From Ligula intestinalis (Eukaryota > Platyhelminthes > Cestoda > Diphyllobothriidea > Diphyllobothriidae): a DNA stretch of 64,000 nucleotides. The notes below the pieces were generated by a model. The model worked only from the letters and a program-made list of their open reading frames with translations. It was not told the DNA's origin and searched no databases. The DNA is taken from NCBI GenBank assembly GCA_036362985.1, contig JAYGXS010000005.1, forward strand, positions 1,959,361 through 2,023,360, in the 5' to 3' direction. Positions within the stretch are counted from its first letter, which is position 1. The number at the start of each line of letters is the position of its first letter. A program made the position numbers and the translations under genes. Positions 46,113 to 56,697 of this stretch are shown piece after piece.

Positions 46113-46240
46113 AGGCGTGGTGGTCACGCCAGACATGACCTAGTCCGCGCGTCGTCCGAGGAAAGCATGACTAAGAAAGGGGGTCACTACAACTGTCTTA
46201 ACTCCCTATCCTCTCAACTCTAGACAAGACACAGGTGACC
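46113..46240 (+). repeat. direct repeat R1, left copy
   Basis: Starts with the palindrome gcgtggtggtcacgcc and runs through tagacaagacacaggtgacc. It recurs at 46,970-47,097 at about 93% identity by eye. Confidence 0.85.
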
Positions 46241-46251
46241 TTATAGCAAGG

Positions 46252-46530
46252 TTTCAGTATCAGTATCAGTATATTGAGGGTATGTAGGAAAAATTCCTTT
46301 GAGTGCCCTATTTGTACATATGTGCAGTGGTAGCAAAAAATTTGTTGCTTAGACTGTTGGCGAGGCCAGTTGTCCTGAGTCATAGGATGAAAATAGGAGC
46401 AGACAGTGAAAAAACTCCTCAGGGATTTTTAGGAGAAAAACTGTCGCCCTTGTGGGGGTAATGCGTGGGATTTAGGAGAAAAACGGGGGTTCCAACTGGG
46501 GGAGGGGCATTGCAAAGGTTCCCAGGATCA
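46252..46530 (+). repeat. direct repeat R2, left copy
   Basis: Begins with (CAGTAT)n, contains gggatttttaggagaaaaac and ends aaggttcccaggatcatc. It recurs at 47,621-47,925. In the left locus R2 follows R1 directly; in the right locus the two are 520 bp apart. Confidence 0.85.
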
Positions 46531-46872
46531 TCATTATGTGGAAGCCGCGTCCTGATTCTTCCTTGCTGATTGCAAAGTCTGCCAACGGAAATGGAAAAAC
46601 AAAGACATCCGTCCAGATCGTCGACAGTCCGCTTTGGGTCGAACCAAGGGTGACTGTTTAGACCGGCAGGTCTGGCTGATGAGATCGCCAGCGGGTAATC
46701 ACGGTACGCAGATAGCCAAGTAGGGTAGACCGCGGAGACCTTCGCATGAGGCTATGCGTGGGAGGGCGTTATAAATAGCAAACGTGAATGGATATAAAAA
46801 CTAATACTACTGAAAAATTGGAAGTAGCATTTTTGTTATTGCAAACTGTCAGTACCGATCCATCGTGCACTG

Positions 46873-46965
46873 CTATATCGATCCAGTTTTCGCTTAAAAC
46901 CCTCTAGCGATTCCGACATGACAACGTCCTGAGGAAGCGCATTCCACGCTCTGATCACCCTTCTT
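46873..46965 (-). pseudogene. CR1-like C-terminal AWNALP block
   Basis: The minus-strand frame reads RVIRAWNALPQDVVMSESLE then GFKRKLDRY. This is the terminal block of CR1-like ORF2. The R1 repeat copy starts immediately upstream, cutting the frame. Confidence 0.75.
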
Positions 46966-46969
46966 GGCG

Positions 46970-47097
46970 TGGTGGTCACGCCAGACATGACCTAGTCCGC
47001 GCGTCATCCGAGGAAAGCATGACTAAGAAAGATGGTCGCTGCAACTGTCTTAACGCTCTATCCCCTCAACTCTAGACAAGACACAGGTCACCTTAAG
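46970..47097 (+). repeat. direct repeat R1, right copy
   Basis: Second copy of R1, see 46,113-46,240. It abuts the LINE fragment at 46,873-46,965. Confidence 0.85.
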
Positions 47098-47149
47098 GGC
47101 AACTGATCCGGGTGTTAAGTGAAAATCTTGACTGGGGCACCAATGGGCG

Positions 47150-47225
47150 CTGGGTATGACTGGCTGCCAACGGCTAGTAAGCCGAAAATGGTCATTCCTG
47201 CCTCCCTTGTCGTTGTTGGCAATAC
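47150..47225 (+). repeat. isolated arm of the 7.7-kb foldback family
   Basis: gggtatgactggctgccaac followed by agccgaaaatggtcatt matches the right arm of the element at 7653-7914. Confidence 0.55.
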
Positions 47226-47620
47226 TATCTGCGAGAAGAATAAAACTCGATCGCTGGGACAATATGTTCATTCGTCTGACGTTTCGATATCTGTCGCGGC
47301 TTCGTCATCAGAGACATGAGTAGCTGCCTACAATACTAACTGGTACTGCTGATGCCAGGGCCGAGAAATGAGGCCTAAGGCAAAGCCGGGGTAGGAGAAG
47401 TGAGTTCCGTAAATGATCGGTGAACGTTCATCATCGAGGAAGGAGCTCCTTCAAACGGCCCCAAAAGGGAACCTCAGAGGAAGAAGGAACTGAGCCGCAC
47501 ACTTCTCTCAAAGGATCATTCGACCGTGGAACTCTTTGCCAACGTCTGTTTTACATTTATTCCCTGTATGTGTTCATTTACATTTACATTTGCCATACAA
47601 GCCTGGAAAACTTGGACAGT

Positions 47621-47925
47621 CAGTATCAGTATCAGTATATTGAAGGATATGTACGAAAATTACCTTTGAGTGCCCTATTGGTACATATGCGTAGTGGTAG
47701 CAGAAAAATGGTATCTCAGACTGTTGGTGAGACCAGTTGTCCTGAGTCATGGGGTGGAAATCATAGAAGCAGACACTGAAAAAAGTCCTAAGGGATTTTT
47801 AGGAGAAAAATTGTCGCTCTTGAGGGGGGAGGACCGTGTGGGGTTTAGAAGAAAAAAAGAAAAAACGTCCGATTTGGGGGGCGGTCTAACGAGGGGGGGG
47901 CATGGCAAAGGTTCCCAGGATCATC
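47621..47925 (+). repeat. direct repeat R2, right copy
   Basis: Second copy of R2, see 46,252-46,530. A CR1-like tail follows at 47,970. Confidence 0.85.
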
Positions 47926-47969
47926 AACGACAGAAAAACCCTTGGTGCGGGGCCAAGCGTACCTTCCTT

Positions 47970-48292
47970 ATGATACACCACTGACCAATCTTGACTTATT
48001 TCCTCTGGAATACAGACAGCTACGCGGTGACCTAATACAGGCATTTCGCATGATGCGGGGTCAGGATTGTTGTCGAGCATCCAACGATTTCTTTGAGCTG
48101 GCCACTACCACTAGCTGGCGAGGACAACCTCTCAAAATACGTGTGACCGGGGCAAGATTGGATACACGAAAAATCTTCCTGACTAAGAGGGTAATTGAGG
48201 CATGGAATGCTCTGCCCACGGACATTGTCATGTCCCCATCTGTTGACACTTTTAAGATGAAGTTATACCACTATAGAAAACACGTCCTCTGA
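47970..48292 (+). pseudogene. CR1-like LINE C-terminal tail
   Basis: The open frame includes LDLFPLEYRQLRGDLIQAF, then LTKRVIEAWNALPTDIVMSP and a stop after YHYRKHVL. Both hallmark blocks of the CR1-like C-terminus are intact. RT is absent. The R2 repeat lies directly upstream and may be part of the same truncated insertion. Confidence 0.85.
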
Positions 48293-48862
48293 ATTGAAGC
48301 TAGGCACGACAGAGTAATTACATTTTATAAAAAACATACTGATCGCTAGTTTTCAGTAATATGTTTGCTTAAAATAACTACATCATGCATTTTCCTTTAT
48401 ACAAATTTCATCAATCGCCTCCGCCGAACCTTGTTGTCCTAGGCTAAGCGACCATGTAAAGTTCTTCCTAATGGCTAAATGACCGACTGCTGAGGTTGGT
48501 GGTGGAGTCCCGGGTTTTGTCACCTGGCAGGCCCGGTAACCAGCGAGGGCGTACGATAGGCGCCTCGCCGACACTCGGTGATGTTCTGGTGACCTCTGCG
48601 ATCTCCTCCCCATTTGACCCTAAGGATATTGATAAAAAGCACGATGAGCTCGTCTTGACATGCTTCAAACACTTTCAGCAGCAGGCCATCCGATTTGCAA
48701 ATACTCTGCGTCTGTTTTTCTCCTTAAGATCCTGCAAGTGGCAGTCCCCTAAAATTCTGAACAATGCCTAAGGAGTATTTCTTTACTGTCTGCCCTTTTT
48801 ACGCAGTTCGATTACTCGCAACGCTACATGTTCTGCATCATAGCTGATGTGTACCAAGGTAT

Positions 48863-49313
48863 TTGTGGCGGGTTGTGCCTGGCTGACTAGCTCGCGTCGA
48901 AGTGCATTTTCTCAAAGGCTTACCGATGCGGTTTCTCGACGTCTCGATCAGCCAATCATAGTCCCTGCATCTACACGGATTGGGGAGGCGACGAATGGCA
49001 TGCTTGCACGCGTTCCTGACGCAAGCTCTCTTTGCCCAAAAACTGCAGGCCGGCCTAGCCAATGAAAGCTCTCCCTCTCTGTCTTCTGACCCGACTACTC
49101 TCAGCCCTCACTTGGGCCCGGTCAACCTACTGATCGGACGTGTCTCTCCATAGTCAGTCTACTCTCATCTACTCTCCTCTCCGTTGTGTACACAAGACAT
49201 TCTTCCTACTACTCTGGCCTTTAAAGACTTCTCTTCTGCACTTAGAAACCATGGTCTGAAGATCGCAGTTGCGCGGTTTAAATCACATAACTCCTGCAAT
49301 ATTGGTGACATTC
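48863..49313 (+). repeat. LTR-like repeat, family X (plus orientation)
   Basis: It starts tgtggcgggttgtgcctggc and holds gactagctcgcgtcgaagtg, ccaatgaaagctctc, ccgttgtgtacacaagacat and tctgaagatcgcagttgc in the order seen in the copies at 58.26 and (inverted) 61.55 kb. It is about 450 bp long with TG at the start. It is probably a solo LTR or similar; no internal pol sequence adjoins it. Confidence 0.65.
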
Positions 49314-49319
49314 CGACGT

Positions 49320-51345
49320 GAGATGAACACTTAACCTCTGATGTGGCCTGCCTTCCCGACCTATCCCAACGCAGTTCCCTGCGTATTTGGCGATTTATGG
49401 ACCTGTCCCTACGTATTTGGTGATTGGCATTCGCGACTTACTGCCGATAGCCCATTCAGCCTAGGTCATGGTTACTTCCCAATCCAACATAGATGCCCCC
49501 TTATGAGTGTCAGCACCCAGACCTCCTTCTCAATCTCCACCTTTCCTTCTACTGCCAACGATTCTTCTGGTTCAACTCATACTGATTTCCGTAACTCACT
49601 CAACTCCCTGTGATATATTTACCTATATTTCCCTAATAAACCTGGCTTGAACTGGCATGAAAGTTTGTTTGGGTGAACATTTCAGTCAAAAAGCAGTGAG
49701 TGTTTGACACTGCCAATTCGCTACACCCTACCTTTTTAACCATCAACATTTACTAAATATTTTGTAAATTTTTGTACAAAAAAGCTGTATGTATCCATTT
49801 TTGCATAATTACTACCTCTCATATATTCCTGTGCCGTTTCAAGCGCATTTTTAAGAGCTTCTGCCATTTACTCCAAATATACGGACTGGCTGATTCTAAC
49901 TCAGTTAAGAAATTCCTGACGCCACGGCTACTAATTCTGCTTGATCTTTTCATGTGTGCGTTAATTCCACCATGTCTGTGTGCAGCAATAAAGCCTTAAG
50001 ACAAGGTGAATTCAGAGAAAAACATATGTAGACGGTTGCGACATGTTTGCGAGTGTGTTTAGGTGCATATCGTGTGCAGCAAACTGAGCTAATGCAACAA
50101 AATAGATTTTTGCGGAGGCGTTTGGAGCGACTTGTGGAGCTTTTGTGTCAGACCCGTCACTGCATGTATGAAAACGCACGGTTGATACAAGTCCGGAAGA
50201 TAGGCAGAAGGGCGCGTATGGAGAGAAGCAAGTGGAACACAAAGCGAACAGGTGAGGTAGACCGCGAGAGGGGTTGAAGAGGAAGAGCATGAAGAGACGA
50301 AAGGTCCAAGAAGGCACAGAAGGGAACGAGGGAAGAAAATCTGCAATTGGTGTGTAAGACCCTGTGGAATCTCTTCAGCCACGTGAATCTCACTTTCCTA
50401 TTCCGATTTCGTCATTTTATCGATCTACTAGCGTTCAAGTCATCTTATTTTTTTCTAGCATATCTCCACTCCAAAAATACTTATTTGCATAGTTCGCCTG
50501 CCATGTAGAGTGTATTTGTGAAGGGCCGTAGTGTCCGTTTTTTATTACCTCACAAGCCTTACAATGACCACTTTGCAACCAGTTAAGGACAGAATTATTT
50601 GAGTGTCAGTACTCGCGTGTACTATGTGAAGAGTTGATCGAAAAGGTTTACCAAGATAAATTGTTGCTCTTCTGTACAGTTCGGCACAAAGTTATTAGTG
50701 TTACTCTATAGCGTCTCCAGAGTGCGCATATCCTCCGCGTTTAGCACCTACGTCATCCTAGCGGACGGATGCGCCTGCTGTCCGTGCCCAGGCCGCGCGT
50801 GCAGGGTTCTGAATAGACTGTGGGAACTTGTTGCACTGACTCTGCTTTCGCTCTGCTAGGGCTGACACCCGTACTTTGTCATCTACTCCGCGTGTTATCG
50901 AACCACTCGCCCCTGCATACGTGCATACACTCATGAGTAATCAATAATTCCGCCTCATCTGATTGGCGGCAGGCAAGGTTTGACTGCAGCAAACACACAA
51001 CTTCACAGACACAGATGCAGAACAGACATATTGGCAGTTGGCGCACAACACAGCCTCCGCACTATCTACTTTCCGGCATTAAACTTTTGTCCAATTTTGT
51101 CTTCCTTGACTTGTTATTTGGGGGACCGTTCTGATTTTCGACACTACTAGCTGCGACAAGACCACCGGGGTGTTGTGCAGAATAGACCACTCCTACTGGT
51201 GTCTTTCCCCTTCTCCTTCTCCAAAATTGGACTGGACCATAATTATTGTGGTGTCCTGAGTAAACTGAGTACTTACAGAACGGTGTAAAATTCGTGTAAT
51301 ATGCCGACACATGCGAAAGATTGATACTCTCTCTCCCGCTCTCTC
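49320..51345. other. stretch without a recognised gene
   Basis: A possible AATAAA signal lies at 49,634. Part of 51,150-51,270 resembles 56,915-57,000 (family Y). A CT-rich run lies at 51,330-51,356. No coding similarity was recognised. Confidence 0.3.
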
Positions 51346-51349
51346 TCTC

Positions 51350-52277
51350 TCTCTCGCTAATTGGCATTGAGTAAGGTTGCAATGCTGATCATCACGTAGT
51401 CTATTCTGAAGTTATTTCAGTCACGATAGGATGCCGGCTTTTTAACGAGCTTCTTTCTGACCGTTAACAAAACGTTTGGACTGGAAAGAGTGGTTACTTC
51501 AGTAGTATGCAACTTTGTGATTGATTTTGACTGCTCTTATAACTTCAAATACATGTTATGGAAAAATAAACGAAAAAATTATTCCTTGTACTCGTTTGGT
51601 AGAAAATAAGGCCTTCTTTAAATTTCATACTTAAGGAAAGGGTATCCATCGGTTCTAAAAAAGTTTCTAGATTGCCGAATAATTTTGAAACCTACTTACT
51701 GCTACACTTAAATTCAAGATTCAAAAACTGCGCACTGTGTACATCCTGTTTAAGGAAAAGAACTTTTTCGTCTACGGTTTGAGGAAGAAGTCACATAGGT
51801 CTCATAAAATGACGCAATATATGCGGATCATGCTCCATACGTTAAAGGCAACATTAATAAATTGATGAACACCTCACAATCATAAAAAAGCTCATAATTA
51901 GACAATTTTTTAAAACCGTAAGATACCGCTTCATTAGGTCTAAAATTTAAAGAAGGCGTAATTTGTTAACAAACCAGTACAAGAAATATTTCATGCATGT
52001 TTTCCTTAAAATATATTTGAATTTATAGGAGCAGTCAAAATCAATCATAAAGATGCATACTACTGAAGTAGCCACTCTTTACGTTTTGTTAACGGTCAGA
52101 AAGAAGCTTGTTAAAAAGCCGGCATCCTATCGTGACTGAAATGACTTCAGAATAGACTACACGATAAGCAGTATTGTGAAACATCTTCTCCCAGGAAGAA
52201 ATTTGGAGGAAGCATATTTGCCATAGTTGCTTGCTTCAAATAAGCAGTATTATAACCTTACTCAATGCCAATTAGCG
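51350..52277. mobile_element. large AT-rich foldback element
   Basis: The outer block cgctaattggcattgagtaa at 51,354 recurs inverted at 52,254-52,277. The blocks gatgccggctttttaacgag and agtggttacttcagtagtat recur inverted at 52,118 and 52,060. Pairing continues inward to about 51,651 and 51,925. Arms are about 300 bp with a 270-bp AT-rich loop. No protein is encoded. It resembles a long-TIR MITE. A 64-bp insertion interrupts the right arm. Confidence 0.85.
52176..52239. mobile_element. 64-bp insertion related to Penelope-like termini, 12-bp target duplication
   Basis: ataagcagtatt flanks the insert at 52,164-52,175 and 52,240-52,251, and the left arm of the foldback lacks the insert. The insert contains ttctcccaggaagaaattt and gccatagttgcttgcttcaaa. 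These match the two outer edges of the Penelope-like element at 54,707-54,746 and 55,340-55,361. Confidence 0.8.
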
Positions 52278-52894
52278 AAAGAGTACTGGCGTCTTGAGAC
52301 GTTTTGCGTTCTTTGTCTGAGAGAGCACAAAGGGTCATGCATGGAGGTGTGCACATGAAGTCATTTTTGCCAGCTACAAGAGTCAAACTTAGCCGAACGC
52401 GTCGATGGTTATTTCTGTGGCCAGTTTGTGACCCTTAACCGTAATAGAAGGGCCTTCAAAGCAAGTTGAGCGATTAAACAGTTGGCTCGTGTGTTTATTT
52501 TGACGTTCAGAGTGATACGAAATCAGTAGAGCTTATGCAAAAACTTACCTATAGCACAGTTATTTGAAGTAGGCTAAGCAGTAACTGCGCGATGGCCCCA
52601 CTTCCAGCGCTTGTTGCAACCCTGCGTCTCTCGTGCTCAGTCTGCTTCTCGATCAATCACAGATATTCAAGTGGACCAATCAACGTTAAGACTGACTCAG
52701 ACATGCCCTCGCTCAAGATATCGACAACGCACGCACTCATGGCACCCGACCTGTGCGCTCATCCTTCTGCCGACTTACTCCACCCTCTTCTCCAAACATT
52801 CTTTACAGGATATAATACTGTATTCTCAATAATCGAAAATATGAGAGGCCCAGATAATTGAAAAGAAGGCGGAAAACGTTCTCTGAGACCAGCA

Positions 52895-52960
52895 TTTTAT
52901 TTGCCCGACGTTTCGGACTCTCACTCGAAGCCATTGATTTTGCAGTGGTAAATTCACGTC
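52895..52960 (+). repeat. possible Penelope-like repeat fragment
   Basis: Contains gcccgacgtttcggactctc then actcgaagcc. The GACGTTTCGG...CGAAGCC pattern is common at Penelope-type repeat boundaries. Only a short remnant is seen. Confidence 0.4.
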
Positions 52961-53162
52961 GGTTAATTTCAGCAGCCGGCCGCCTGAGAAAGGCATTTTT
53001 GCTAGCAGACGTGACGAGGGTTCCCTAAAAAACAACACCCTAGCTTACTATAACATTACTTATTATTTATTTCGGTGTAGTTTTGTATGACGTATTTCAG
53101 TTATTAGTTTATTAGCCTGACTTATTATTTTTGGTTTAATTTAGTCTAGCTTAGTTTAGATA

Positions 53163-53950
53163 TACAGGGTGTCCCAGAAGTAACTGGCCCTTTTGATTTG
53201 CCGATAAATCGAAAACTATAAACGCTAGGATATTAAAACTTGTTGTATTCGAAAGAGAAACCTTTTTATTTTTGATTGGAGCTAGGTTTTGAATACAATG
53301 CCTTTTAAATGATGGCCGTGGTTGTTTCGGCAACTAAGGGTTCGTTTCTTTGGAGTTTCCACAACGCTCCTTAGTGTATCAGGCGATAGTTGTCTTATTT
53401 CAGAACAAATGCTGTTTTTAAGTTGTTGCAGATTTGTCGGATTTGTTACATAAACCCTTGACTTCAGGTATCCCCATAAGAAGAAATCGCGTGGGGTCAA
53501 ATCTGGAGATCGAGGGGGCCAAGGAATGTCACCAAATCGTGAAATCAAATGATTTGGAAGGCACTTATTTAACAATGTCGTCGTTTCTCTTGTTGTATGG
53601 GCCGTGGCTCCATCCTGTTAAAACCAAGTATTGCGTAAGCAATGTCTCTCAATTTCAGGAATAAGAAATTTACTAATCATAGTTCGGTATCTTTTACCAT
53701 TGACTGTTACTGTTGCGCCATCATTATTTTAAAAAAATTATGGGCCAATCACATTGGAAACAGTTATTCCGCATCACACTGTCGCACAAAGAGAATGCAG
53801 CGGCATTTCTTGAATTTCTCTTAGATTTTCATCGTAAAAAATTCTAGAAAGGGTTTTCTTTCGAATAAAACAAGTTTCAATATCCTAGCGTTTATAGTTT
53901 TCGTTTTATTAGCAAATCGAAAAGGTCAGTTACTTCTGGGGCAGCCTGTA
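53163..53950 (-). mobile_element. mariner/IS630-type DNA transposon remnant
   Basis: The element is 788 bp long and bounded by TA on each side. Its ends are inverted: tacagggtgtcccagaagta against tacttctggggcagcctgta, and pairing continues about 75 bp inward. The minus-strand frame has QDGATAHTTRE, then ISRFGDIPWPPRSPDLTP and FFLWGYLKSRVYV. The second and third catalytic aspartates are therefore present, separated by 36 residues. A stop precedes QDG and the N-terminal DNA-binding domain is missing, so it is non-autonomous. Family assignment within IS630-Tc1-mariner is not certain. Confidence 0.9.
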
Positions 53951-54429
53951 TAAACGTTCCCGTTCCAGGTATTTGCATGGATAAGGAAGAAGACTTGCGA
54001 TCCGGTGCTCAAAAATTCTTCTTTCTTAGTTTAAGTAGTTTCGTTTATATTTTATTAGTTAGTTATCTTATCGTAAACTACGGTGTTGCTTATAAGGGAT
54101 CCGCACTGAAGACGCTCTCGGCCTAGTGAGCGAGACAAAACTGCACATCCACAAGTTTTGGATCCTCCGTTTCGTTCAAGTCAACATAATGGCGTCAGTC
54201 CGATAAAGACAAGCTGGCAGCGTTAGTAGAAGGATGATTGGTCGTTTTGGAGCTATCTGTCCTCGAAAGGTCCAACCGAAAAACGCAAATTTTAGGCCCA
54301 CAGCCGCCCATGTTAGGAGTCGCCCTAATCGAATCAGCTGGCAGCAAAGCTGATGTCAGCGCGCAAGCACGCAGCCAGGCAGCGAGCGGCGCTCACGGCA
54401 TGTTATTGATCCGTCCACACGTGGCGCAC

Positions 54430-54560
54430 GTAAGCTGGCAATCAATTAATAATTTAAAATTTAACGACACGGTCAACCGCTGAATCGCAAACCAATCGTA
54501 TCACTACTCGCTCCAGGACAGTATCTGACTGGTCCAATGGACATGGCTGTACACGCGTTG
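54430..54560 (+). repeat. dispersed repeat shared with 58,930-59,080
   Basis: Both copies have agctggcaatcaattaat-like, aaccaatcgta-like and ctccaggacagtatctgact-like blocks in the same order. The origin is not recognised. Confidence 0.55.
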
Positions 54561-54741
54561 TTTACCCGAAATATGTTTTACCAAGAACACTAAAGAGACT
54601 TCTGCTCATTGCACTCTTCTTGTCGTGTTCTTCCTTGGGGAATCACACAAGGTGTAATGAGCGATGACAGCTCAGCTTTGACTATAATTACAACAACTTA
54701 AACACCTTTTCCCAGGAAGAAATTTGAAGCAAGCAAATATG

Positions 54742-54788
54742 GCAGAATTTATTCGATCAAATAAATTTCGTGACGGCTCGTCAGCTGC
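54742..54788 (-). ncRNA. candidate type I hammerhead motif, left arm
   Basis: Mirror copy of the motif at 55,296-55,342, here on the minus strand and therefore sense to the GIY-YIG frame. See that entry for the fold and its weak point. Confidence 0.4.
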
Positions 54789-55295
54789 GGCCCGTCTTTG
54801 CATGAATGAATAACAAGTGGGTTATAGCACAATTTGAATATCAACAAAATCGATAAAAGCAAGGTCAAATTTACGCGTAAGTGAACATTCATATTGTCAA
54901 CTTAACTCGGGAAAGGGCGGAAATTTGGGGGGGAACAACACAAAAACAAACAAAAGGTGACTTAATGTAGGCCTATGGACCCCAAGGCAGCTGTAGGTTA
55001 GCCACATGTTCTAATTGCTTACATAGGTCGGGTTTCTCCCGCCGTATGTAGGCTGCTTCCATGTAGCGTAATGTCCGGTTTGTTCGTGCTCGAACAAGAA
55101 CTCAGAAAGATTTTTTCGGATCGACAGAGTGACCACTGTCCAATAGATGTTTTGTAATAGAGGACCGAGGTACTTTGTTTTCTTGTTTAAAAAGCCAAGA
55201 GGGTAAATGTTCAGCTGCCCTGGTCGCCAATTGCCTTTGTTGATATACAAATTGTGCTATAACCCACTTGTTATTCATTCATGCAAAGACGGGCC

Positions 55296-55342
55296 GCAGC
55301 TGACGAGCCGTCACGAAATTTATTTGATCGAATAAATTCTGC
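55296..55342 (+). ncRNA. candidate type I hammerhead motif, right arm
   Basis: In order: GCAG (55,296), CUGACGA (55,300-55,306), GCCGUCAC, GAAA (55,315-55,318), a 7-bp hairpin AUUUAUU/AAUAAAU (55,318-55,337), U at 55,338 as the cleavage position, and CUGC (55,339-55,342) pairing with GCAG. Core boxes, helix I and helix III fit a type I hammerhead, which Penelope-like elements are known to carry. Helix II is weak: only its first G-C pair forms, then C faces A. Confidence 0.4.
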
Positions 55343-55552
55343 CATATTTGCTTGCTTCAAACCTAAACACCCCTGCTTAGTCGTAGCGTTATGGGAGATG
55401 ACTTTATGTAGATGCTAGATTAGAATGTGCACCTATCCATGCTCACTTATCCTGAATTTCAGGCATGTGCCGGGTAATGGGTGACGCTCGTCGTCTGTGA
55501 TCTTTTTATGGTTGACCGATTCATCAGATTGTTTTCTGAAGGTAGCGTTGTA

Positions 55553-55930
55553 GTGGTCCTGTAGCGCCACTTCCTTCTCCTCCCGCCACACATGAGGTCA
55601 TGTGATGGCAATCTCGTTTGCCCGTGATGCCGCAAACTATGCCAATGCTCGATCGTTTGTGGTGACTAGCGTGCCTACAAACCAACGCCTGCCTCACCAA
55701 GTCTGGCCAATCGTCTTCAATGTCGCATTATACAAAGGCCGCCTTGTGAACGTTTGTCACGACTGCCAGGCTCAAACACTTCGGATTCTGCTCCACTCGG
55801 GTGCAGACCTATGCTCTGCCGATAGTAAACTTCCTCCAAGCTATTCTCCACTCCTGCTGTGCAGAATAAACTCCTCCTTCCACTCTGACCTCAAACTTCC
55901 TTTCTCTCGGACCTGAAAATCTCACTGGCT
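55553..55930 (+). repeat. LTR-like repeat, family Z
   Basis: Starts tgtagcgccacttccttctc-like (from about 55,560) and has gcagaataaact near 55,860, matching 57,871-58,230 in its start block and in its signal-like aataaact. It is probably a solo LTR with its polyadenylation signal. Confidence 0.55.
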
Positions 55931-56697
55931 AGGGTTTGTGGCGGAAGGCCAACAATACCGTCCCCTTTCCTTGTTCGATGCCGGTCACCCCAAACGTAAT
56001 GTGTCTTGGCAGGCGGTTGTTTCCGACTAGCTGACCTGAAAACCCTTGACCGACATCATCGCTCGCATACGGGCGCTCTTACGTGCGTGTTCAAATCATC
56101 TTGGCTGCCTCATGACTACTTGAACATGCGACCCTTGGCCAACGCAGCAGTGGCCCTTTATAGGCGAAATCCTTTTGCGTACAACAGCAAACCAATCGCA
56201 CACCATTTGAACTCACTTAATGATAATATAAAAGCAAACACCATTTCTCATACTCACTCTCAGACACAACTGGACGCAGTTAACCCCAGCCTGGCTTCGG
56301 CAGCGACCACTGCTGCGTGAGACAGTAGCTTAGGCTTCTGCGCACAGTAAAGCCCTCATGCTGGTGACTTCAGTCTTTTAGCCTTAATATGGGATTCGTT
56401 CTGATGATTTTACTGATCTAAGCACATCCGCAACTTAGATCGAAAGTTCAGGATAATAACCAAATTGATTCGATGATCGACCATCCTTCTATCTTACCCA
56501 CTACTTAGATCCTACAGGTTTTGCTTATTAACTTAACCCACTGCGACAGCGTTACCACATGGTCAGACCGGAGAGTCTGATTCCTTTACGGCGGCTCTAC
56601 TATCCGCGACGCAAGGGATAGACCAGGACTAGGCTACCAGGTAGACCCGGCTTCACAGGGCGTTTATACGCTCCCGGATAGCCACGAAGAATGCAAT

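Larger units (their letters stand above)
54699..55371 (-). mobile_element. Penelope-like element fragment between inverted terminal arms
   Basis: Arms 54,724-54,848 and 55,236-55,360 are 125-bp reverse complements with a single mismatch. Candidate target duplication: taaacacc at 54,699-54,706 and 55,364-55,371. The loop carries a minus-strand frame (about 55,150-54,975) reading KHLLDSGHSVDPKKSF, VLVRARTNRTLRYMEAAYIR and RERPDLCKQLEHVANLQLP, ending in WGP-stop. This is the end of a GIY-YIG endonuclease as found at the C-terminus of Penelope-like elements. One in-frame stop is present and RT is absent. Terminal repeats in inverted as well as direct orientation are known for Penelope. Confidence 0.82.

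Noticed and set aside
47255..47325. Hammerhead ribozyme on the minus strand (CUGAUGA ... GAAA)
   Set aside because: Both boxes are present but the base after CUGAUGA is C, helix II does not form and no helix I/III closing was found.
48490..48540. tRNA-like sequence with cccgggttttgtcacc
   Set aside because: Weak A box, altered B box and no arms; not enough to call.
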